From an uncultured Ignavibacteria bacterium (GTDB taxonomy: Bacteria; Bacteroidota; Ignavibacteria; SZUA-365): DNA of 64,000 nucleotides. The translations under genes and the position numbers were made by a program. Of the stretch, positions 46,416 through 53,976 are shown piece by piece (the stretch's first letter is position 1; every line of letters begins with the position of its first letter). The notes beneath the pieces are model-generated. The model was not told the origin of the DNA, made no database searches, and worked only from the letters and a program-made list of their open reading frames with translations. The DNA is taken from NCBI GenBank assembly GCA_913061095.1, contig CAJXVM010000024.1, positions 1 to 64,000 on the forward strand. The letters are read 5' to 3'.

Positions 46416-47468
46416 ATGAAAGCTTTCCCTCGATTCATCGGCCCCCTCCTTGTTGCCCTTGCCGCAGCAGGCTGTTCCCCGTCCGAAGATGCGCCGGACA
46501 ACGGCGATTCGGGCAAGGACGGACGGATCGAACCGGTTCGCGTGATGGAATTGAAGCCCCGGGAGATACCCCGGCGAGTGTCGTACAACGCGCAGCTTCT
46601 CGCCATCCGGGAGGTTCACCTCGCTCCCGCATCCCCCGGTCGTGTGGACAGGATACACGTTGATGTCGGCGACCGCGTATCGGAGGGAGAGCTTCTTGTC
46701 GAGATGGACAGAACGCAGCTTCAACAGGCGCTGGTACAGATGCAGAATCTGGAAACGGATCACCGGCGCCTGGATACGCTGCGCAAAACGGGCAGCGTCT
46801 CGCAGTACCAGTACGATCAGCTTGCCACGCAGTACGAGATTGCGAAAACGAACGTCTCTTTTCTCAAGGAAAACACCCGGCTGAGTGCTCCGTTTTCCGG
46901 GACGGTGTCCGGGAAATATTTCGAGAATGGCGAGATGTACTCCGGTGCTCCCAACACGTCCGCCGGGAAAGCGGCAATCCTCTCCCTGGTCAAAACGGAC
47001 AGCCTCAAAGTGCTGATCAATGTCGCGGAGAGTTATTATCCTCTTATCAGGAAGGGCATGGCATCGACGCTCCGTGCCGACGTCTATCCGAACAGAGAAT
47101 TCCGGGGAATCGTGACCACCGTCTTCCCGACCATTGATCCCGCGACGCGAACCTTCGTCACGGAAATCAGCATGGGCAATCCCGGCGGACTCCTGCGGCC
47201 CGGCATGTTCGCACGCGCCGAACTGACGCTGCAGCAGGTGCAGGCTCTCGTGGTACCCGCCATCGCGGTGATGAAGCTTCAGGGTTCCAATGAGCGTTTC
47301 GTCTTCCTTGAGAAGGACGGGCATGCTCACCGCGTGGTTGTCGAAATCGGTGAGCGACACGACGATATGCTGGAACTGATTTCCAGGGAAATCCGCCCCG
47401 GTGATCGACTCATCATCGCAGGACAATCTCGACTCGTTGATCAGAGCCCCGTCAGGGTTAGCAAATAA
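46416..47468 (+). CDS. RND efflux periplasmic adaptor (membrane fusion protein)
   Basis: 350 residues. Lipobox AAAGC with Cys20, so a lipid-anchored adaptor like AcrA. The lipoyl-type hairpin is visible in two halves (LAPASPGRVDRIHVDVGDRV and ENTRLSAPFSGTVSGKYFEN) around a short coiled coil, followed by the beta-barrel domain (VYPNREFRGIVTTVFPTIDP, RTFVTEISMGNPGGLLRPGM) and membrane-proximal domain. It links the inner-membrane pump to the TolC-like duct. Confidence 0.92.
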   Translation: MKAFPRFIGPLLVALAAAGCSPSEDAPDNGDSGKDGRIEPVRVMELKPREIPRRVSYNAQLLAIREVHLAPASPGRVDRIHVDVGDRVSEGELLVEMDRTQLQQALVQMQNLETDHRRLDTLRKTGSVSQYQYDQLATQYEIAKTNVSFLKENTRLSAPFSGTVSGKYFENGEMYSGAPNTSAGKAAILSLVKTDSLKVLINVAESYYPLIRKGMASTLRADVYPNREFRGIVTTVFPTIDPATRTFVTEISMGNPGGLLRPGMFARAELTLQQVQALVVPAIAVMKLQGSNERFVFLEKDGHAHRVVVEIGERHDDMLELISREIRPGDRLIIAGQSRLVDQSPVRVSK

Positions 47469-47544
47469 CGTGTTCCACGTCCGCCGTTTCATGACGGCGC
47501 GTGCTTGATCCCCCTCCGATGCAGACTGGAGTCCGCGTAGAAAT

Positions 47545-50500
47545 ATGAGCATTTACAAAAGCGCCGTCGATCGACCAATCACGACCGCAATGATCTTCAC
47601 GGCGGTCATCGTTCTCGGGATCTATTCGCTCGTGTATATCCCGATCGATCTCTTTCCCGAGATGGAGCCGCCCGCCATCACTGTGATGACGGTGTACTCC
47701 GGCGCGAACGCGCGGGACATCGAATCGAATGTCACGCGTCCGATCGAGGATGCGCTCAATTCCGTCGAGGGACTCAAGGAAATCCGCTCCGTCTCGAGTG
47801 ACAACGTGTCCGTCGTCAGCCTCGAGTTCAGCTGGGATACGAACCTCGACGAGGCGTCCAACGACATCCGCGATGTCATTGATCTCGTGCAGGATGCACT
47901 GCCGGAGGATGTCGAGCGGCCGACCATCTTCAAGTTCAGCATGAGCATGATTCCCATCGTGTTCTATGCCGTCACCGCGGAAGCGAGTTATCCCGGTCTG
48001 GAGAAAATTCTCGATGAGCGGATCATCAATCCGCTCAACCGCATTGACGGCATTGGTTCGGTCAGTCTCATCGGGGCTCCCAAACGGACGATATACGTCG
48101 AGGCGGACCCGCTTAAACTGGCGGCCCACAATCTCACGATCGAGCAGATTGGCAGCGCAATCCAGGCGGAGAACCGCAACCTCCCCTCCGGGAACGTGAA
48201 GATGGGGATGATCGATTATCAGCTGCGCGTTGAGGGAGAATTCGCCGGGAGCGCGGAGCTGAACGATCTTGTCGTCAGTCATTTCCAGGGGAAATCAGTG
48301 TTCCTGCGGGATGTCGCCACCGTACGCGACACGCTGAAGGATCTGTCCCTCGTGGAACGGATCGACGGCGGAAAGGGGCTGCGGATGTTCGTCATGAAGC
48401 AATCCGGCGCCAACACCGTCAAGATTGCCCGGGAGGTGAAGCAGGCTGTCAATGAACTGAAAAAGGATCTGCCGCCTGATATCTCCATCAACGAGATCAT
48501 CGACACCTCCGTGTTTATCAATCAGTCGATCAGCAATCTCTCGGAGACCATGCTCTGGGCGATTCTCTTCGTCGTCATCGTGGTGCGGTTTTTCATCGGG
48601 AGATGGCGGGCGACTTTTATCGTGATGATGACCATCCCGATTTCTCTCATCGTCTCATTCATCTACCTGTTCATCACCGGCGGTACGATAAACGTCATCT
48701 CACTCTCCGCGCTTGCGATTGCGCTCGGAATGGTCGTCGACGACGCAATCGTCATTCTCGAGAACATCTCCCGGCATGTCGAACGTGGAACCACCGCCAG
48801 GGAGGCGGCCATTTATGCGACCAACGAAGTCTGGCTGGCCGTCATCGTCACGACGCTCGTCGTCGTCGCCGTTTTTTTCCCTCTCACGCTTGTCGGAGGG
48901 ATGACGGGCGTTCTCTTCAATCAGCTCGGGTGGATCGTATCGATTACGGTCGTGACGTCGACCGTCGTGGCCATTTCCCTGACCCCGATGCTTTCATCGA
49001 AACTGCTGGGATTCAGACGCAAGAGGAAAAGCGGCCGCTTCAGCCATGACGTGCTCATCGAACCGCTGCATGAACGGATGAGTGCATTCTACGAGAGAAT
49101 CATCCGCACGGCGCTGAGAAACAAGAAAAAGGTTCTCGTTCTCTCCCTGCTGGTGTTCGCCGGCTCCCTGAGCCTGCTCTCGATGGTGAGCGTGGAATTC
49201 ATCCCGGAGGCGGATGAGAGCCGTATTCTTATCAACGCGGAATGCACCACCGGCATGCGCGTCGAGGAGACGAGCAGCATCGCAAAGCGGATAGAACGGA
49301 TCATCCGCTCGCGCTGTCCCGAGGTGCAGGTGATGGCGATATCATCCGGCGCGGATGATGCCGGCAGCATGTTCTCCATGTTCATGCGCACCGGAACGAA
49401 CATCATCAACGCCATGATACGCCTCGTGCCCGTATCGGAGCGCGAGCGCAGCGTCTGGGAGATCATGGAGGATCTCCGCGCGCAGCTGGACAGCATTCCG
49501 GAACTCATCGAGTATTCCGTTTCGGGAAGCAGCGGCGGCTTCGGCGGGCAATCCACGAATACGGTCGACGTGGAGATCTACGGATTTGATTTCGACATCA
49601 CCACCGGAATCGCCGAACGGCTTCGTGAAAAGATCGCGCGCATCCCCGGCGCGCAGGATGTGCTCATCAGTCGCAAGGACGACCGTCCCGAACTGCAGGT
49701 CGTGCTCGACAGGAAAAAACTCGCTGAAAACGGTCTGAACACGGCCATGGTGTCATCCGCCCTGCGGAACCGCATCGCCGGATTGACGGCCACCATGCTG
49801 CGGGAAGAAGGAGACGAGTATGACATCGTGGTCCGGTACGCGGAGCGATACCGCAGTTCGATTTCCGACGTCGAGTCCATCCCACTGGTGAACCACCTCG
49901 GGAAAACGATATACCTCAGGGAGGTCGGCACCGTCAGCGAATACTGGAATCCCCCTAACATCGAACGCAAGAGAAGGGAGCGCATGTTGACGGTATCGGC
50001 CACGCCGGCAGGCATATCCCTGGGGGACCTCGCGGGAGAGATCTCGAAACTCATCGACGTGACCGATCTTCCCGACGGCGTGATGATCGACGTGGGCGGC
50101 GCATTCGAAGATATGCAGGAATCCTTCGTGGATCTCGGGCTGCTGCTCCTGCTCAGCCTGATCCTCGTCTATCTTGTCATGGCTTCCCAGTTCGAATCCT
50201 TTGCCATGCCGTTTGTCATCATGTTCTCGATCCCGTTCGCGTTTACGGGTGTCATCCTCGCGATGGTGCTGACGGGGACCACATTGAGCGTGATTGCGGG
50301 ACTCGGGGCCGTGCTGCTGATCGGCATTGTGGTGAAAAACGGCATCGTGATGATCGATTACATCAACCTGATGCGTGACCGCGGACTGGAGCTGAACGAA
50401 GCGATCGCGGTTTCCTGCCGGTCGCGTCTGCGTCCGGTATTGATGACGGCCCTGACCACGATTCTGGCCATGCTGCCGCTTGCGCTCAGTACCGGCGAAG

Positions 50501-50679
50501 GTGCTGAAACCTGGCGTCCGATGGGCCTCGCATTGGTTGGCGGTCTCCTCTTTTCCACCGCGGTGACCCTGATTCTCATCCCCGTCGTCTATGCCCTGTT
50601 CTGCCGTCTCGGTGAGCGAGACAAGGTCGCCAGGGTCCGGCAGAAGTTCACGTTCCTCGATGAATCAACAAAGGTCTGA
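47545..50679 (+). CDS. RND efflux pump, inner-membrane transporter (HAE1/AcrB-like)
   Basis: 1044 residues, the usual length for AcrB-type pumps. Begins MSIYKSAVDRPITTAMIFTA with the first helix, then the porter loop (FPEMEPPAITVMTVYSGA), and the TM4 proton-relay signature ALGMVVDDAIVILENISRHV with two Asp. The second half repeats the arrangement (VLLIGIVVKNGIVMIDYINL). The pair of large periplasmic loops indicates hydrophobic drug or lipid-type substrates (HAE1) rather than metal ions, but the substrate is not readable. Third gene of the operon. Confidence 0.93.
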   Translation: MSIYKSAVDRPITTAMIFTAVIVLGIYSLVYIPIDLFPEMEPPAITVMTVYSGANARDIESNVTRPIEDALNSVEGLKEIRSVSSDNVSVVSLEFSWDTNLDEASNDIRDVIDLVQDALPEDVERPTIFKFSMSMIPIVFYAVTAEASYPGLEKILDERIINPLNRIDGIGSVSLIGAPKRTIYVEADPLKLAAHNLTIEQIGSAIQAENRNLPSGNVKMGMIDYQLRVEGEFAGSAELNDLVVSHFQGKSVFLRDVATVRDTLKDLSLVERIDGGKGLRMFVMKQSGANTVKIAREVKQAVNELKKDLPPDISINEIIDTSVFINQSISNLSETMLWAILFVVIVVRFFIGRWRATFIVMMTIPISLIVSFIYLFITGGTINVISLSALAIALGMVVDDAIVILENISRHVERGTTAREAAIYATNEVWLAVIVTTLVVVAVFFPLTLVGGMTGVLFNQLGWIVSITVVTSTVVAISLTPMLSSKLLGFRRKRKSGRFSHDVLIEPLHERMSAFYERIIRTALRNKKKVLVLSLLVFAGSLSLLSMVSVEFIPEADESRILINAECTTGMRVEETSSIAKRIERIIRSRCPEVQVMAISSGADDAGSMFSMFMRTGTNIINAMIRLVPVSERERSVWEIMEDLRAQLDSIPELIEYSVSGSSGGFGGQSTNTVDVEIYGFDFDITTGIAERLREKIARIPGAQDVLISRKDDRPELQVVLDRKKLAENGLNTAMVSSALRNRIAGLTATMLREEGDEYDIVVRYAERYRSSISDVESIPLVNHLGKTIYLREVGTVSEYWNPPNIERKRRERMLTVSATPAGISLGDLAGEISKLIDVTDLPDGVMIDVGGAFEDMQESFVDLGLLLLLSLILVYLVMASQFESFAMPFVIMFSIPFAFTGVILAMVLTGTTLSVIAGLGAVLLIGIVVKNGIVMIDYINLMRDRGLELNEAIAVSCRSRLRPVLMTALTTILAMLPLALSTGEGAETWRPMGLALVGGLLFSTAVTLILIPVVYALFCRLGERDKVARVRQKFTFLDESTKV

Positions 50680-50686
50680 GCATGCG

Positions 50687-50980
50687 ATGAAAGCGGTCAT
50701 GATCATTTTCAATCAGACACTGCGTGACAGGATCGAGTTCATTTTCGACCGACTGGAAATTCGCGGCTTTACGTTGTGGAAAGAGGTCCAGGGCCGGGGA
50801 TCGGAGACGGGAGAGCCGCGCATGGGCACGCACACCTGGCCGGAACAGAACTCCGCCGCGCTCGTTGTCATCGCCGACGACATGGTGGATCCCCTGCTCG
50901 ACAGCGTCAGGAAACTCGATGCGCTCAACAAGGAGATCGGCGTGCGGGCGTTCGTGTGGAAGATCGAGCAGGGGTACTGA
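50687..50980 (+). CDS. Small PII-like protein encoded with the RND pump
   Basis: 97 residues beginning MKAVMIIFNQTLRDRIEFIF, seven bases after the pump stop codon, so co-translated. The central GRGSETGEPRMGTHTWPEQN and ending VRAFVWKIEQGY match a family of compact ferredoxin-fold PII/CutA-like proteins common in FCB genomes. PII-like proteins usually bind nucleotides or metals and regulate a partner membrane protein. Position after an efflux pump suggests it modulates the pump, but no experiment that I can name shows this. Confidence 0.65.
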   Translation: MKAVMIIFNQTLRDRIEFIFDRLEIRGFTLWKEVQGRGSETGEPRMGTHTWPEQNSAALVVIADDMVDPLLDSVRKLDALNKEIGVRAFVWKIEQGY

Positions 50981-51042
50981 ACCCGTTCCTTCCTCCGGCG
51001 TGCAGCCTGCGGTGGGACGGGCTTGCCGTGAATGTGCGCCAT

Positions 51043-51066
51043 CCCTGCGCGTGTCGTGGCGCAGGG
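51043..51066 (+). terminator. Hairpin after the efflux operon
   Basis: CCCTGCGC-GTGTCGTG-GCGCAGGG, an 8-bp perfect stem 63 bp after the PII-like gene. Not followed by a T tract. Confidence 0.45.
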
Positions 51067-51110
51067 CCGGGTGGCGGCAGGCCGGACCACATCATTCCAA
51101 AAAAAGTCTC

Positions 51111-51254
51111 ATGAAAGCGATCGTATGCGCGGACTATGGCCCACACGAATTTCTCCTGGAGCAGATCGTGGACACACACAGATGCGTGGAAGCGGGACAG
51201 AGACCAGGGATATGGCGAGATTGTATGATGCAATACCTTGACAACTATTCATAA
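51111..51254 (+). pseudogene. Possible fragment of a zinc-type alcohol dehydrogenase (MDR) gene
   Basis: A 47-codon frame starting MKAIVCADYGPHEFLL, which closely resembles the first residues of medium-chain NAD(P)-dependent dehydrogenases and quinone reductases (MKAIVCTxYGPPEVLQL), then drifts into unrelated sequence and stops. Likely a truncated relic. The remaining parts of the 50981-51399 gap hold a hairpin (51043) and a candidate promoter (51238). Confidence 0.35.
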
Positions 51255-51268
51255 AAGATTAGTTTAAT
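51238..51268 (+). promoter_or_regulatory. Candidate promoter of the GVYG-repeat protein gene
   Basis: TTGACA at 51238-51243 and an AT-rich stretch with TAGTTT (51260-51265) or TTTAAT (51263-51268) as the -10; spacing is 16 or 19. This is the only AT-rich part of the gap. Leader about 130 bases. Confidence 0.4.
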
Positions 51269-51399
51269 CCTTATCAACGCATCCCGACAGAAAATTTCCG
51301 GAGGCTGAATGTGCACATCATCCTCCGCAGAAATGTACACGGACCATGGTCTCCGGAAACTGGACGGTAAACCCGAAACAGTTACATGGAGATCCTGCA

Positions 51400-53694
51400 A
51401 TGACACAGTCGCGAACGCACCTCATGTGCACAGTCCTGCTATCGTTTCTCGTGCTGGTCATACTCCCCGCGACAACACAGGCCCAGGACCGGATGATCAG
51501 CTATCAGGGCGTATTGACAAACGCCCAGGGGAATCCTGTCGCCGATGCAACACACACACTCACGCTTTCTCTGTATGCCAGTAAAACGGGTGGCGCCCCC
51601 CTCTGGTCGGAAATACAGAACATTGCCACGTCACAGGGCATCTTCAATGCCTATCTCGGACAAGTCACTCCGCTGGACCTTCCATTCGATCGCACGTACT
51701 GGCTGGGACTGTCCGTGGACGGCAGTGTGGAATTGACACCACGGACACGACTCGCGATGGCTCCGTACGCCATGACCGCACTGCGTGTCGGAAGTCTCGA
51801 AGGACACGCGGCCGGAGGCGATCTCGATGGAACCTATCCCGATCCCGTTCTCAGGATCGGCGCGGTCGATGCGGATCAGATCGGCGGCGGCGAAATTGTG
51901 AAAAGCCTCAACGCCCTGCATGATGACGTTTCGCTCGTGGCCGGAAGCAACGTCAGCATCAACAGCGCCGGCAATACCATCACGATCTCGGCCTCGCCGG
52001 GAGGCGGGAGCGGCGACATTACGGCCGTGTACGCCGGTGAGGGACTCGCAGGCGGCGGGGATACCGGGGACGTGGCACTCTCACTCGCCGACGGCGGCGT
52101 TACCGCCGGGAAGATCGCGTCGACGAACGCTCCCATGGATGGAAACAGCCTGCTGTACACCAACAGCGGTCTGCAATGGCAGACAGTGTCGGGAGGAGGC
52201 GGCGGTGACATCACAGCCGTGGAGGCGGGCCCCGGACTAACCGGCGGAGGCCAGAGCGGAGATGTCGAAATCGCTGTTGCGGACGGAGGTATTTCCGGGT
52301 CCATGATTGGCGTCGGGGTCATCACATCCGTGCATATTCGTGACGGTCAGATTGATGCACAGGATCTTGCGCCTGGCTCAGTGGCAAAATCGCATCTGGC
52401 TGCGGCAGGTGGAACCGCCGGACAGATGCTTGGCACAAACGGAAGTGATCTCCTCTGGACGAACGCTCCAGGTCTGACACTGCCGTACGCCGGCACCGCC
52501 GGTACCGCACCGCCACAGTACGCATTCAAAATTGCAAATTCAGGGACGTCGGGCGGCATCATTGGCCGGCACGATCCGAGTGGAAATTCCGGAACGCTCG
52601 GTCTCCCGGATGTCGGTGTTCGTGCGATCGGTATCGGAACGGGTGCCGGTCTGAACGCCGGCGCAATCGATGGCAATGCGGTCAATGCCGCCAGTGAGAG
52701 AGGGAGAGGTGTCAGCGCGCAATCAACGACCAATGTCGGAGTGTTCGGTGTCAGCACCGGACAGGACGGTGTCCGTGGATACTCCCACGCGTCGGACAAG
52801 TCGGGCGTCTACGGAGAGAATGATCAGACAGGCGGATTCGGTGTGTACGGAAGAAATCCGACCAGCGGTCTTTTCGGATATCTTGGTGGAACGGATGCGG
52901 CCGTACACGGTCAGGAAGACAACAAGCTGTACGGATATATCGCGGGCAGCGGGAGAGGCATATACGGAGAATCCGATGATGAATATGGCGAGGGAGTGTA
53001 CGGGCACGGTACGGGAAAATTTACGGAGGGAATTCTCGGATTAAGCGAGACCAATTTTGGTGTGTATGGGATCTCAAATGGAAACAGTGCAAATGCAATC
53101 GGTGTCTACGGATTTTCCAGAGATGGATACGGAGTGTTCGCAGAGAGCATCAATACGACTGCATTTGTGTCCTTTGGTTCCGCACATGTCCAGGGCAATT
53201 TGACCGTCACAGGCACGATAACCGGTGCAACAAAGAACTTCGCAATCGATCACCCTCTCGATCCGGAGAACAAACTGCTTTACCACGCCGCGGTTGAAAG
53301 CGCCGAAATGCTCGTCGTGTATTCGGGAAATGTGATTACCGATGCCATGGGTGAAGCAGTCGTACATCTGCCGGACTACCTCGAGGCACTCGGTGAGAAT
53401 ATCCGCTACCAGCTGACCTGCATCGGCAGCTATGCGCCGGTTTTCGTTGCGGAAGAAATGCACGGCAATCAGTTTCGTATCGCCGGCGGTACTCCCGGAC
53501 TGAAGGTGTCGTGGCAGGTTACCGGCAAGCGGAAAGACGCATGGGCGAAGCACCATCCGCTTGTGCCGGAGGTTGAGAAGCCCACCGGTGAGCGCGGGAA
53601 ATATCTGCATCCAAATGCTTTCGGCGCGCCCGAATCATCTGGAATCGGGCATGAAGAATTTCTGCAGCTCCGAAGAAGGACAGAAACGAAATGA
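51400..53694 (+). CDS. Secreted GVYG-repeat surface protein
   Basis: About 764 residues from the ATG at 51400 (GGAG eight bases upstream), signal ending TTQAQ. N-terminal RMISYQGVLTNAQGNPVADA is the opening typical of a family in FCB and planctomycete genomes. The middle has Gly-rich trimer-type segments (DITAVYAGEGLAGGGDTGDV, DITAVEAGPGLTGGGQSGDV) and then GVYGxxxxxGxGVYG repeats. The C-terminus DHPLDPENKLLYHAAVESAE to SWQVTGKR is strongly conserved in the family. No T9SS tail and no S74 dyad, so the export or anchoring route is unclear. Probably fiber-like, with phage-tail-related repeats. Own promoter candidate at 51238. Confidence 0.8.
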   Translation: MTQSRTHLMCTVLLSFLVLVILPATTQAQDRMISYQGVLTNAQGNPVADATHTLTLSLYASKTGGAPLWSEIQNIATSQGIFNAYLGQVTPLDLPFDRTYWLGLSVDGSVELTPRTRLAMAPYAMTALRVGSLEGHAAGGDLDGTYPDPVLRIGAVDADQIGGGEIVKSLNALHDDVSLVAGSNVSINSAGNTITISASPGGGSGDITAVYAGEGLAGGGDTGDVALSLADGGVTAGKIASTNAPMDGNSLLYTNSGLQWQTVSGGGGGDITAVEAGPGLTGGGQSGDVEIAVADGGISGSMIGVGVITSVHIRDGQIDAQDLAPGSVAKSHLAAAGGTAGQMLGTNGSDLLWTNAPGLTLPYAGTAGTAPPQYAFKIANSGTSGGIIGRHDPSGNSGTLGLPDVGVRAIGIGTGAGLNAGAIDGNAVNAASERGRGVSAQSTTNVGVFGVSTGQDGVRGYSHASDKSGVYGENDQTGGFGVYGRNPTSGLFGYLGGTDAAVHGQEDNKLYGYIAGSGRGIYGESDDEYGEGVYGHGTGKFTEGILGLSETNFGVYGISNGNSANAIGVYGFSRDGYGVFAESINTTAFVSFGSAHVQGNLTVTGTITGATKNFAIDHPLDPENKLLYHAAVESAEMLVVYSGNVITDAMGEAVVHLPDYLEALGENIRYQLTCIGSYAPVFVAEEMHGNQFRIAGGTPGLKVSWQVTGKRKDAWAKHHPLVPEVEKPTGERGKYLHPNAFGAPESSGIGHEEFLQLRRRTETK

Positions 53695-53918
53695 TTCCGT
53701 TCTGCCCCTGCTATCGCACCACGGTGATTTTCCCGAGCGCGCGCCCGCCGTATCGCGTCCGGGGCCGCTGAATCATGAATTTAGGATACAACCTATTTTA
53801 TTTTGCGGATAAGACGGACAAACACAAGGGAAATCTGGGGCAGACTCTGGCGGGAATTATCCCAGATAGTGTGCGAACGTCTGTAACAAATGCATACATG
53901 CCATTGTCATTCCAGATA

Positions 53919-53940
53919 ACCCCGAATTCCTTTCCGGGGT
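53919..53940 (+). terminator. Hairpin before the ASH-domain gene
   Basis: ACCCCG-AATTCCTTTC-CGGGGT at 53919-53940. The stem is 6 bp with a large loop and no clear T tract. It might end transcripts from 51400-53694 or act as a leader hairpin for 53977. Confidence 0.4.
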
Positions 53941-53976
53941 CCCATCCTCCATCATTCACAGATAGGAGCAGTGCTG

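Noticed and set aside
53718-53775. Minus-strand end reading GKITVVR, like a T9SS tail
   Set aside because: Only a dozen residues and no upstream domain; it is too short to separate from chance.
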